A stretch of 64,000 bases of DNA from DSUN01 sp035527715. GTDB lineage: Bacteria; Planctomycetota; PUPC01; DSUN01. Both the position numbers and the translations under genes were made by a program. Shown in pieces: positions 17,961 to 26,655 of the stretch. The stretch lies in contig DATKZY010000032.1 of assembly GCA_035527715.1 (NCBI GenBank), positions 1 to 64,000 of the forward strand, given 5' to 3'. How positions within the stretch are numbered: position 1 is the stretch's first letter; each line of letters opens with the position of its first letter. The notes beneath the pieces are model-generated. The model had not been told where the DNA came from. It saw only the letters and a list, made by a program, of their open reading frames with translations, and searched no databases.

Positions 17961-20555
17961 TCACGTCACGCGGCAGACCCCGAAGCCCGCCTTCGCCAGG
18001 AGCTCGGGAATGGCGCGGGCCGAGGCGATGTCCTTCTCCTTCTCCTTCTCCGGAAGCTTGTCCCAGGGGACGATGCAGGGGTGAGTTCTCTTCTCCTCGT
18101 CCCGCTCTGGGCCGTAAACCCAGCCCGCTCGCTTGCGCTCCTCGACGTATCGCTCGTGCTCCATTTGCGCAAGCCGCTCGATCTCGCGGTCGGCCAACTG
18201 GAACGGCGGGGGCGCGCCTTCCCCCGCAGGGCGGAAGCTGCACCCGATGCTCTGAAGCTTCTCGGGAATCTGGTCGGCCACCTGGCGGTTCGACTCCTTG
18301 TACAGCTCGGGGAGCTTGTCCCAGGGCTGCATCGTGGGGTCGTCGGCGGGGCGCTCTCCTTGCATGGGGGGCAGGTACCGGTTGTGGAGCTCACGGGCGA
18401 TGTCCTCGATCCGGCCCTCGAAGAGGATGTGCCGCAGCGCGAGGCGCGAGAAGGCGCGCGCGTCCACGTGCAGCTCGAGCTGCTCCGCCGGCGGGAGGTC
18501 GGCGCGCTCGAAGCAGCGGCGGCCCGCCAGGAGGCTCATCTGCACGATCGCCAGCATGGACCGCACGCCGTGCCGGTACTCCCGGACCTTGAGCATCGCG
18601 TCCAGGACGCCGCGATCGATCAGCGCCTTCCCGGAGGAGTCGAACACCTGTGGGGCGTTCTTCTCCAGGATGTGGCGCAGGAACGCGGCTCGGCGGATGA
18701 GGACGAGGCTGTCCGTGCGGCTCGCCTCGTTGGCGCCCACGATGTTCACGTAGCCGCGCAGCCGGCTGAGGAAGTCCGGGCCCTTGGCGTTGCGGAATCC
18801 CTTCTGCGCACCCTCTCCGCGGAACCTTTGGAAGCTGTGACTGGTCCCGCCCGCGAAGACGAAGATGGCCTTGCCGATCGGGTGCACCGCCTCGCCCTCC
18901 CGGAACTCCCCATCCTGCATCGGGGCGAGGAAGTACTTCAGCCAGCCCAGCTTCCGCCCGTCGAGCCGGGAGTCGAACTCGTCGAAGAACACGAGCGGCA
19001 CCTTGCCCTTCAACGCGATGTCCCGCACCCGGTGGAAGGCGGGCGCCAGGGCCTGCGGCGAAGTGAACTCGGCCACGTTGAACGTGATCTCCTCGACGCG
19101 GTCCTTCGCAATGCTCTCCGCCACCTGGGTGACGGCGAAGGACTTGCCCGACCCCGGCGGCCCGAACACCGCGATGCACAAGGGGTTCTTGGGCTTCGGG
19201 TTGAGCAGGTACTCCGCCATCAGGTTCCGGATCATCTGGAGGCCCTCGATCTCGGCCCTGTCCAGAGTCCTCATCTCCCCAAAGCATCCCACGGGCACCT
19301 TGCTCAGGCTCTTGTCCTTCTCGCGCCCCCTCTCGACCACATTGCGTGCCACGCCCTCGAGCCGGTCGCGGGTCACCTCGTCCAGGATCGTCCAGAAGTG
19401 CCCGCAAGCCGGTCCCGTCGGCCCAGGATCGGGCACGCTCACGTCGGCGAGGAAGGGGTCTGCCTCCCCGCTGGGCACGAAGATCCCCTGCCTCGGGTAC
19501 GACGGGTCTCCTGTGACCCCGCCGAAGCCTCGGAGGAGGAGGCGGCGAGCCGCTCTCAAGCCGTTGCGGATGCCTTGCCCGATGGCCTCGGGCGCCAGCG
19601 TCTTGCCGACGAGGCCGGCCGCCAGCGCCGCGACGAACGCGCTCGCCAGCCCCTGCATTTTCCCCGGGTAGCGCTGGTCGTAGTCCTCCTCGATCGCCCC
19701 GGGGTCGTAGAGCAGCGCGGCCTCCACGCCATCGCCCCGCCACTGCGTGTGGAGCGCGCCCTCCAGGCCGAAGCGGACGACGAGATGCGCGCAGTGCTTC
19801 AACTCGTCCAGCTCGCTGTTGAGCTGCAACTGCCAGAGCAGGTCCTGAGCCGTTCGCTCCCACGAGAGGCGCCGGCTGATATCCACGCCCGCCTCCCGCA
19901 AGTCGTCCGCGCGGACGACCACCACGAGCCGCTGCCCGTGCCGCCGGACCGCCTCGGCCAGGAGGGCGCTGCGCGTCAGGGGGCGGCTCATCTTGAGCAC
20001 GACCAGCGGGCTTCCCTCCGGGGCGGCGAATGCCTGGGGCCACGCCGCCGGGCAGTCGCGGAAGCCGTTCCCCGCGTCGTCGAGCACCACGAGCTCGGCG
20101 TGCGGCGAATCCCCTTGCACCGCCGGCGGAGCGGGGTTCGCCAGCTTGGGGCCGCAGAACCCGCGGAACTGCTCGATGCGGTACACCTTCTTCCCCTCAT
20201 CCTTCCTGGCGGACGAGAGGGGATATTCCTTGAGCACGGAGGCGGAGCGCAGGATCTTCTCGGCGGGAATGCGGTCGAGGCGGCGAGTCCTCGGGCGAGC
20301 GACGGGCAGGCCCGTTGCGTCGCCGACCATCTGGGCGAGGAGCAGCGCGCCGCCCGGCTCGGCCGCCTCGCGGAAGCCGGTGTAGAGGCGCCAGTTCGGG
20401 TGCCTCTCGTCCTCGCACGTGCCGAGGCACGCCGGCTTCATGGGCCACTGAAGCCAGTCCACGGCGATGTCGCCGGCCACGACGATTCGTGGCTCCGGAC
20501 CGGCCTGGCGTGCAGGCGGACTTGTTGGCGCGGGGGTGAGCTCGGCCTCCGGCAT
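17961..20555 (-). CDS. PfkB-like domain + AAA+ ATPase + tandem RyR protein
   Basis: This is an 864-residue cytosolic protein, first gene of the operon, started at an ATG with GGAGGA eight bases upstream. Residues ~22-345 look like a ribokinase/PfkB fold (RIVVAGDIAVDW at the start, LVVRFGLEGAL, then GLASAFVAALAAGLV). The catalytic GAGD motif is replaced by G-L-A-S, so the base Asp is missing and the domain may only bind a nucleotide or nucleoside. A AAA+ ATPase occupies ~440-680: Walker A GPPGSGKS (465-472), Walker B LVFFDEFD (521-528) and candidate sensor/arginine residues later. Two RyR-like units follow: ~716-775 (PWDKLPELYKESNRQV) and ~783-862 (MEHERYVEERKRAGWVYG, HPCIVPWDKLPEKEKEKD). The second is a near-canonical RyR repeat. 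An ATP-driven remodeller that responds to a small ligand is the best guess. Confidence 0.9.
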   Translation of the reverse strand: MPEAELTPAPTSPPARQAGPEPRIVVAGDIAVDWLQWPMKPACLGTCEDERHPNWRLYTGFREAAEPGGALLLAQMVGDATGLPVARPRTRRLDRIPAEKILRSASVLKEYPLSSARKDEGKKVYRIEQFRGFCGPKLANPAPPAVQGDSPHAELVVLDDAGNGFRDCPAAWPQAFAAPEGSPLVVLKMSRPLTRSALLAEAVRRHGQRLVVVVRADDLREAGVDISRRLSWERTAQDLLWQLQLNSELDELKHCAHLVVRFGLEGALHTQWRGDGVEAALLYDPGAIEEDYDQRYPGKMQGLASAFVAALAAGLVGKTLAPEAIGQGIRNGLRAARRLLLRGFGGVTGDPSYPRQGIFVPSGEADPFLADVSVPDPGPTGPACGHFWTILDEVTRDRLEGVARNVVERGREKDKSLSKVPVGCFGEMRTLDRAEIEGLQMIRNLMAEYLLNPKPKNPLCIAVFGPPGSGKSFAVTQVAESIAKDRVEEITFNVAEFTSPQALAPAFHRVRDIALKGKVPLVFFDEFDSRLDGRKLGWLKYFLAPMQDGEFREGEAVHPIGKAIFVFAGGTSHSFQRFRGEGAQKGFRNAKGPDFLSRLRGYVNIVGANEASRTDSLVLIRRAAFLRHILEKNAPQVFDSSGKALIDRGVLDAMLKVREYRHGVRSMLAIVQMSLLAGRRCFERADLPPAEQLELHVDARAFSRLALRHILFEGRIEDIARELHNRYLPPMQGERPADDPTMQPWDKLPELYKESNRQVADQIPEKLQSIGCSFRPAGEGAPPPFQLADREIERLAQMEHERYVEERKRAGWVYGPERDEEKRTHPCIVPWDKLPEKEKEKDIASARAIPELLAKAGFGVCRVT

Positions 20556-20652
20556 GTCTGTCTCCTCCAAGGGGCCTCCCCCGTCCGACGGGGGGGCGGG
20601 TCTCTCAACGGGCCTCGCGCCGCCGCGATCATCCTCCCCTCTTCCGGCAGGC

Positions 20653-20681
20653 ATTGTAGCCAGCAACTGGCCCGCACGCAA
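20653..20681 (-). promoter_or_regulatory. promoter of the RyR/NUDIX/RelA operon
   Basis: Read on the minus strand: TTGCGT (20681-20676), a 17-base spacer and TACAAT (20658-20653). The implied leader is about 90 bases and contains a short GC-rich hairpin near 20578-20594 (CCCCC...GGGGG). Confidence 0.5.
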
Positions 20682-20699
20682 GCGAGGCGACGAGCGCCC

Positions 20700-20728
20700 T
20701 TGACCGTGCCGGGGCGTCGGCCTATGAT
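20700..20728 (+). promoter_or_regulatory. promoter of the large secreted protein gene
   Basis: TTGACC (20700-20705), a 17-base spacer and TATGAT (20723-20728), about 40 bases before the ATG at 20766. The two -35 boxes of this divergent pair are 18 bases apart, so the two promoters could interfere or share a regulator. Confidence 0.55.
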
Positions 20729-20765
20729 GGGGGCTGGCTCGCCCCCAAGGTCTGAGGACCTCGCA

Positions 20766-23700
20766 ATGTGGAAGGCAAGCATCATCGCGCTGATCGGCTG
20801 CGTCGCGTTCGTCCGCGGGGCCGCGGGAGGCCAGGCGAGCGGGACGTGGTGGCAGGAACTGCCCGCCCAAACGCTCGCCGAGTTGCGCTGCCGGGAGTTC
20901 GAGCTCGACGCCCCTCCGCCGTGGCGCCTGCGCGGGGGCAACCTCCGACTGGTCGAGGACCGCTGGGACGCGGGCGCGAAGGCCCCCACCGTTCCTGACA
21001 GCGGCGACGCAACGAAGGACAAGGCGGCACGCGTGGTCCTCGAGGCCGCAAGCCGCGTCCAGCTCTGCGCAGGCGACGCCGGCTGGGAAGACTACGCCGT
21101 GACCGCCGAGGTGATGGTCGCCCACCCGCGCGAGCCGCTGACCGTTGCCGCCGCGACCACGGGGGCCGACGACATCCGGCCCGGCTATCAGCTCGAGGTG
21201 AGGGCGCAACCCGCCGACAGGTTCAAGCTCCTCGTCAGCGCCTCTGCCCGCGACGGCGACCTCGTGACCCGCCCTGCCGGCGACAAGACGGTCAAGCACT
21301 GGCTCCCGCTCTGGGCGCGGCCGGACCTCAACGCCCTTGCCGCCTCGCCCTACTCGGGCGACCCGAAGGCTCGCGAGGCCGCTCTCCGCAGGCTTCAGGC
21401 CGAGTTCGTCGCCGCCACGCCGTGGAGCGAGCGCTGGCTGCGCCTGCGCATCGAGCTTACGGCGCGCGAGGCCCGCCTCTGGGCCGATGGACTGCTGGTG
21501 GCCAGCGTGGAATGGCCGAAGTGGACGCGCGGCGGCATCTGCCTGTCGCTGAATGCCGGCGACCGCGTGCGCTCCGTCCGCGTGCGGAAGCTGCCGCCCA
21601 GGATGGACGGCTTCCTGCCCCTGGACCTCGCGGCGCGCTGCAACGGAGATGGGCTGAACGACGGGGACATCGGAGACGGCCACAGCCTGGAGGCAAAGGA
21701 GCTTCCCTCGCCTGGAAGGTTCATCGCGGTCGGCGGAATCCCCTTCCTGTGGGACGCCGCGCCGGGCCGGCCGAACCACCTCGACCTCAGCAAGGTGGAC
21801 TATCGGGGCCGAGCCGCCTACGTCCGCACCGAGGCCGCGAGCAACGACCCCAAGCGCGTGATGCTGCGCGTGCCCCGCAGGCAGTACACCCAGCTCGCGA
21901 TCCTGGCGGCCGCCGATACCCGAAGCGACTGCACCGGCATTCTCAACGTGCGCATGGTCAAGCCGCACCAGGGGATGGTGCTCGACCGATGCCACCCCGT
22001 GCCGAAGTGGAGCGACGCCGGCGCGGGGGCGGCGGCCGTGGCCCTGCCCGTCGGCCACGCGCGGAGCCAGGGCAAGCCGTCGCCCACCGAGGCCCGGCTG
22101 TGGCTCGTGCGTGTGCCACTCGACTCGGGCGCGTTCCAGGACTTCCTCGCGAACCAGCAGGAGCGCGCGCTGGAGCTGGACCTCACGGGGCCACCCGTGC
22201 GGGAAGGCTATCCTGAGGTCCCGGCGCAGTCCTGCGGCGTGCACATCTTCGCCGCCACGCTCGTCGAAAGCCCCGTTGAGATGAAGGTGGGGTCGGACGA
22301 GGCCGGCCACATCTTCGTCCAGCCCCAGACCCCCGTGTTCCATGCCCACTTGCGCAACACCACGCCCGTTGCTCAATCGGGCCAGCTCGAGGCCACGGTG
22401 ACCGACTTCTACGGGAAGAGCAGGGTCCACCGGGCGGCCTGGTCGCTCGCGCCGCGAGCGGGCCGAACCGAGGCCCTGAGCCTGCCGGCCGAGGTGCTCG
22501 GGCTTCACGACCTCGACGTGCGCCTCCTGGACCCGCGGGGGGAGCCTCTCGTGCGGCGCCGGACGACGTTCGCCCTTCTGCCGGCCGACACGCGGGAGGC
22601 CGACCGCGATTCGCCGTTCGGAATGTGGGTGTTCATGGGCAGCCACTACGGGGCGGGCGCCGACGCCGCAGGCTCCTTGATGAGCAAGATCGGCGTCCGC
22701 TGGAGCCATGTGGACAAGAAGCTGTGGCAGGAGGGCTTCTCGAAACGCTACAAGGTCCATCCCGCCTACAACCACCTCCTGTTGCGGGTGCAGTCGCTCG
22801 AGGAGGCGCTCAAGAAGATCGCCGAGAACCCGCAGCACGAGTACTGGACCGTGTTCGCCGAGCAGGCCCTCAGCGGGCGCCACTACGGCTACTTTCCCCC
22901 CGAGCTGCTCGAGAACCCGGCGCCGAGAAAGCTCACCGACGACGAGGAACAGCTCTTCCAGAAGCACTGGGCCCTCGCCACAGCGCGCAGCCGGGCCGCT
23001 CGCGAGCATCACCCGCGCCTCAAGCTCAGCTTCGGCAACGGCTACCCGCACTTCATCGCCACGTTCCTCTCCCGCAAGTATCCCAGGGAGTTGATGGACG
23101 GCCTGGCCCTCGATTTCATGGGCGACCAGATCTATTTCTTCTTCTACCTCCGAGAGGTCGCAAAGCACTACGGCTACGGCGACCTGCCGTTCTACATCAC
23201 CGAAGGCTTCTACGTGTGCAGCGGCTGCGGCTACTCCCCGGACCGCGAGCGCGAGAAGGAGCAGGCCGACGTCTATCTCCGCGGGTTCCTCCGCGGCTTT
23301 GCCGTCGGGGTGGTCTGGTGGGGCACCGCCTGCGAGATTTGGGACCCCGGCGGCGAGTACTACTACACGGGCTACGGCTCCGTGGGCCTCTGCCACAAAG
23401 CCCCCGAGCTGAACCCCAAGCCGGGCTACTGTGCCTACGGCACGATGACGCGGCTGCTCGACAAGGCGAAGTTCCACTCGCTCGTGCCGACCGGCTCGGT
23501 GAACGCTCACTGCCTTCGCTTCAACGGGCCGAAGGGGCCGGTCTACGCCCTCTGGACCACGCGAGGCCACCGCTCCATCTCGTTTGGGGTCAGGGGCGGC
23601 GCGCAGCCCCGCCTCACGGACAGCCAGTGCAACAGCCGGCCCCTGGCCGTGAAGGACGGCCGCATTGCCTTCGAGGTCGCTCCCAGCCCGATCTGGCTCG

Positions 23701-24401
23701 AGAACGCGGGGGACATCGGTGAGGCGCAGCTCGGCAAGCCCACGTATGACGGCTCGCCCGGGCAGGGCGCGCGGCCGCTCGTCCCGTCGGGGGGGCTGGC
23801 CGACTGGGCGACCGACGGGGCCGCGTGCCCGGAGCTGGAGAAGCTCAACGACGACACGCCCGTCAAGCTCTCCTCATTCGAGCTGGCCCTTGCGGACGGA
23901 CGGGCCGCCGGCGAGAAGGCCCTCTCCATCACGCTGAAGGATGAACCCGGCGTCAGCCCGCACCGCCTCCGCTATGCCGTCCTCAGGCCCAAGCGCGAGC
24001 CGCCCAGCATCCCGGCCGGCGTCACGCAGCTCGGCATCTGGATTCACGGCAACGGGGCAGCGTGGGTGGACCTGGAGATTCGCGACGCCAAGGGCGAGCG
24101 ATGGACAACCGTCCGCCGCCCCCGCGGCTACGCCTACGGCAATCCGTACCCCGGCTTCAACGCCTTCGACGGCTGGCAATACGTCGCCTGGCCCCTGCCG
24201 GGCGCGAGGACGCCCGACCCGCCCCCCTGGGCCAGGTGGCGCCGCGAGAAGGGCGATGGCGTCCTCGACTACCCCGTGAGCCTCACGGGGCTGATCCTGG
24301 AGCAGTACGGCAAGGTCGTGAACATCAACGAGCTGGCGCCGCCCGACAGCCCGGCGTGGCGCATCGGCGACATCCTGCTCGAACAGGCCCCTGCCCCCTG
24401 A
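20766..24401 (+). CDS. large secreted protein with DUF1080/LamG-like and TIM-barrel-like regions, function unknown
   Basis: This is a 1211-residue exported protein. The ATG at 20766 has GAGGA upstream and a signal peptide (MWKASIIALIGCVAFVRGAA). Residues ~60-270 resemble a concanavalin-like sandwich (LRIELTAREARLWADGLLVA). From ~617 (FGMWVFMGSHYG) to ~900 the pattern of W/Y-rich strands and helices fits a TIM-barrel glycosidase. Candidate acidic residues occur in DFMGDQIYFFFY and FYITEGFYVCSG, the second resembling a GH-A nucleophile site. The last ~180 residues (GVTQLGIWIHGNGAAWVDLE) look like a carbohydrate-binding sandwich. No family can be named with confidence. Its divergent position next to the RyR operon may be coincidental. 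Confidence 0.8.
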   Translation: MWKASIIALIGCVAFVRGAAGGQASGTWWQELPAQTLAELRCREFELDAPPPWRLRGGNLRLVEDRWDAGAKAPTVPDSGDATKDKAARVVLEAASRVQLCAGDAGWEDYAVTAEVMVAHPREPLTVAAATTGADDIRPGYQLEVRAQPADRFKLLVSASARDGDLVTRPAGDKTVKHWLPLWARPDLNALAASPYSGDPKAREAALRRLQAEFVAATPWSERWLRLRIELTAREARLWADGLLVASVEWPKWTRGGICLSLNAGDRVRSVRVRKLPPRMDGFLPLDLAARCNGDGLNDGDIGDGHSLEAKELPSPGRFIAVGGIPFLWDAAPGRPNHLDLSKVDYRGRAAYVRTEAASNDPKRVMLRVPRRQYTQLAILAAADTRSDCTGILNVRMVKPHQGMVLDRCHPVPKWSDAGAGAAAVALPVGHARSQGKPSPTEARLWLVRVPLDSGAFQDFLANQQERALELDLTGPPVREGYPEVPAQSCGVHIFAATLVESPVEMKVGSDEAGHIFVQPQTPVFHAHLRNTTPVAQSGQLEATVTDFYGKSRVHRAAWSLAPRAGRTEALSLPAEVLGLHDLDVRLLDPRGEPLVRRRTTFALLPADTREADRDSPFGMWVFMGSHYGAGADAAGSLMSKIGVRWSHVDKKLWQEGFSKRYKVHPAYNHLLLRVQSLEEALKKIAENPQHEYWTVFAEQALSGRHYGYFPPELLENPAPRKLTDDEEQLFQKHWALATARSRAAREHHPRLKLSFGNGYPHFIATFLSRKYPRELMDGLALDFMGDQIYFFFYLREVAKHYGYGDLPFYITEGFYVCSGCGYSPDREREKEQADVYLRGFLRGFAVGVVWWGTACEIWDPGGEYYYTGYGSVGLCHKAPELNPKPGYCAYGTMTRLLDKAKFHSLVPTGSVNAHCLRFNGPKGPVYALWTTRGHRSISFGVRGGAQPRLTDSQCNSRPLAVKDGRIAFEVAPSPIWLENAGDIGEAQLGKPTYDGSPGQGARPLVPSGGLADWATDGAACPELEKLNDDTPVKLSSFELALADGRAAGEKALSITLKDEPGVSPHRLRYAVLRPKREPPSIPAGVTQLGIWIHGNGAAWVDLEIRDAKGERWTTVRRPRGYAYGNPYPGFNAFDGWQYVAWPLPGARTPDPPPWARWRREKGDGVLDYPVSLTGLILEQYGKVVNINELAPPDSPAWRIGDILLEQAPAP

Positions 24402-24745
24402 GATACTATTGGCCTCTGCGAACGCAATGCGCGCCGCGCAGCCCCCGAATGGGGGTGACCCAGGCGTAGCCCAGGGCGACCGAAGGGAGCCCTGGGTGGG
24501 CCGACCCCCACGGGGAGCCCCCGAATGGGGGCGATTCAGGTGGCTGTGAATCGCCCCTTTCAGGGGCTCATGCGTGGGGTGGCCTCGTTTCCCAGGGCTC
24601 CCTTCGGTCGCCCTGGGCTACGCCTGGCTCGCCCACTTCGTGGGCTATCAGGCACCCGTCGTGCCCACTCCGTCATGGCACATTAGTTTCGCAGAGGTCA
24701 ATAAGCCGCACCGCCGGGCGTGCCTTCAGCCAGAGCACGCCGCTC
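24402..24745. other. structured convergent intergenic region
   Basis: This 344-bp gap between convergent genes contains no gene. It is dominated by a 37-bp perfect inverted repeat with a nested hairpin (see next entry) plus two copies of AGCCCCCGAATGGGGG (24440-24455 and 24516-24531 approximately), each a small hairpin by itself. It probably serves as a bidirectional terminator or is the trace of a mobile palindromic element. Confidence 0.6.
24460..24627. repeat. 37-bp perfect inverted repeat with nested 11-bp hairpin
   Basis: The left arm 24460-24496 begins CCAGGCGTAGCCCAGGGCGA and the right arm 24591-24627 is its exact reverse complement, with 94 bases between. Inside, GGGGCGATTCA (24528-24538) pairs with TGAATCGCCCC (24547-24557) across 8 bases. 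The whole can fold as a long two-tier cruciform or RNA hairpin. Confidence 0.85.
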
Positions 24746-26638
24746 TCACGGCTGGCCGCGGGCGGGGCCAAGACGCAGGACGTGGGCAGGGTCGAGAGCG
24801 AGGGCAGGAGGCAGCTCCGGGCCAAGCTGAAGGGTGCTGTCCTCGAGCACCCCCTCGTCCGCGCGGGTCAGCTCGAGCGACCACGTCTTGCCGCTGGCCT
24901 CGCCGCTCTTCAACTCGACCGATGCGCGGGGCGACTTGGGCGTGGTCTGGGCGCTGCCGGCCTTGTTCCCCTCCGGGTCGAAGACATTCAGCCGGACGGT
25001 CTCGGCGCCCGAGCCGCGGACCGCGAGGGTGAAGCGCGCCGCGCCCTCCGGCACGTGGAAGTAGAGCCGCCTGGCACCGTAGATGACCGACAGGCCGCCG
25101 CCCGCGTGCAGCGACACGGGCGCATTGGCGGTCTCGACCGAGTAGGCACAGGGGCCCGCCGAGGCAGCCAGGGTGTAGATCCCGCCAGCCGCAGGGGTGA
25201 ACTTCACCGTATCTGCAGCTCCCTGTGGAATCGCCCCCGAGGCGATCCGCTTCCAGGCAGGGTCGTGCAGCTCCCACATGAGGGGAGATTCGTATCGCGC
25301 GACCGGGTGCTGCCGCAGCGTCAGCGCCACAGGGGTGCCCGCCTTCGTCGCGATGAGGAGCAGGTTCTCCTGGCGCAGCTTCACCGTCGGGAGCCGCACC
25401 GTCCCGCCCGTCACGGGCGGCGGGAGGAGCTCGACTGGCTTGCCGATGCGCTGGAGGAGGTCGAGGGACCAACTGTCCGGCGTCTCCCGGGGCTGGCGCT
25501 GGGCCGCGAAGTCGCCGGCGGCGATAGCCTGGTTCGCCCAGGTGAACCACTTCCAGTAGGCCGGGTGGTCCTTGTCGTACGTCGGCCCCTCGTAGAAGAC
25601 CCAGTAGCCGTCGGTGACGTCGGAAATGGCGACGGCGTTCTTCCCGCAGAATTCCGGATCGGCTCCCTTCACGGCCGGGTCTATGCCGCCGGCGTAGATG
25701 TGGGGAATGCCTCGCTCCTTGGGTGTCTTCCTGCGCTCGAGCAGCCTCTGGCGGTTGCCCTGCACCGAGGCGGCTTCGGGGAGGACACGCGATGGCCGGC
25801 CGTAGGTGCAGGCATCGGCCAGGATGAGCGGCGCCGCCTCCGTCGCCCACTCAGGGTAGATGGCCTCGACCATGAAGGGCGTGCCCGGCGCCGGGTAGAC
25901 GCAGAACTGGAACGTCGCATCGTGGGCGTCCACCGCCTTGCGGAGAGCGCGGCACCGTTCGCGCCAGTGCGCGATCTGGAACGCGGCGAAGGCGTCGTGG
26001 AGGCCCTGCTTCCTGAGCCACTCGGCCCGCTCGGCGAGCTTGAGCTCGGGCAACTGGATGCCCCTGGCCTTGGCGAACTTCCCCAGGATCAGGTCGTCGT
26101 ACGAGAGGCCGTAGAGGTTGCCCTGGCCTCCCTTCTCGTAGTTCTCGTAGTCGAGGAACACGCCCATCAGGTGTTTGTTCTGGGCGCTCATCTTCGCATA
26201 CTCGACGATGTAGCGGCTCGTCCAGGCCCAGAACTCGTCCGAGTTCGGGCTCCAGAGCGGCTGCTCGGCGCCGTTGGCCCACACCACGCGCCTGCCGTCG
26301 GCCTCCGGGCCGGCCGGTGCATTCAGCGAGCCGCGCATCCAGGGCATGTGGTAGATGCCGTGCTTCTCGCACCACTGGGTCACCTGCCGCACCTCGTCGG
26401 GGCGGTCGTGGCCCCGGCGTGGGGAGAAGACGTTGAAGCCCGCCTCGGCCGTGGCTTTGACCATCCACTCCTTGGTCGCCCAGCCTTCGGTGGGCTGCAT
26501 CACCTTGTCCACCAGGATGCGCAGCTTCACTCGCCGGCCGAGCTCCTCGCGGGCGGGGGCTGTGGCCGCGAGGCCGCTCGCTGCCCGCGCGCCGATCGCC
26601 ACCAGGACGGCCCACCGAAGCCAGTGCTGGCTCCTCAC
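24746..26638 (-). CDS. secreted glycosidase-like TIM-barrel protein, family not assigned
   Basis: This is a 630-residue protein read from a GTG at 26638 with AGGAGG seven bases upstream; the longer open frame above it overlaps the preceding gene and is not used. The signal peptide follows at once (WLRWAVLVAIGARAASGLAA). Residues ~35-420 look like a TIM barrel: GFNVFSPRRGHD, GIYHMPWMRGSLN, HLMGVFLDYENYEKGG and FQFCVYPAPGTPF lie in strand-like order. Candidate acids are D and E in LDYENYE. Residues ~440-620 form one or two beta-sandwich domains ending in a carbohydrate-binding-like fold. It follows an alpha/beta hydrolase by 17 bases in the same operon, suggesting joint processing of one glycan. 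Confidence 0.8.
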   Translation of the reverse strand: MRSQHWLRWAVLVAIGARAASGLAATAPAREELGRRVKLRILVDKVMQPTEGWATKEWMVKATAEAGFNVFSPRRGHDRPDEVRQVTQWCEKHGIYHMPWMRGSLNAPAGPEADGRRVVWANGAEQPLWSPNSDEFWAWTSRYIVEYAKMSAQNKHLMGVFLDYENYEKGGQGNLYGLSYDDLILGKFAKARGIQLPELKLAERAEWLRKQGLHDAFAAFQIAHWRERCRALRKAVDAHDATFQFCVYPAPGTPFMVEAIYPEWATEAAPLILADACTYGRPSRVLPEAASVQGNRQRLLERRKTPKERGIPHIYAGGIDPAVKGADPEFCGKNAVAISDVTDGYWVFYEGPTYDKDHPAYWKWFTWANQAIAAGDFAAQRQPRETPDSWSLDLLQRIGKPVELLPPPVTGGTVRLPTVKLRQENLLLIATKAGTPVALTLRQHPVARYESPLMWELHDPAWKRIASGAIPQGAADTVKFTPAAGGIYTLAASAGPCAYSVETANAPVSLHAGGGLSVIYGARRLYFHVPEGAARFTLAVRGSGAETVRLNVFDPEGNKAGSAQTTPKSPRASVELKSGEASGKTWSLELTRADEGVLEDSTLQLGPELPPALALDPAHVLRLGPARGQP

Positions 26639-26655
26639 GGCTGTTCCTCCTGATC

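Noticed and set aside
17490..20765. Long plus-strand open frame preceding the secreted protein at 20766
   Set aside because: It is antisense to NUDIX and AAA+/RyR genes with clear motifs. The real start is the ATG at 20766 with SD, signal peptide and promoter.
20556..23570. Minus-strand extension of the AAA+/RyR open frame
   Set aside because: It is antisense to the secreted protein gene and low-complexity. The start at 20555 has an SD and a promoter just upstream.
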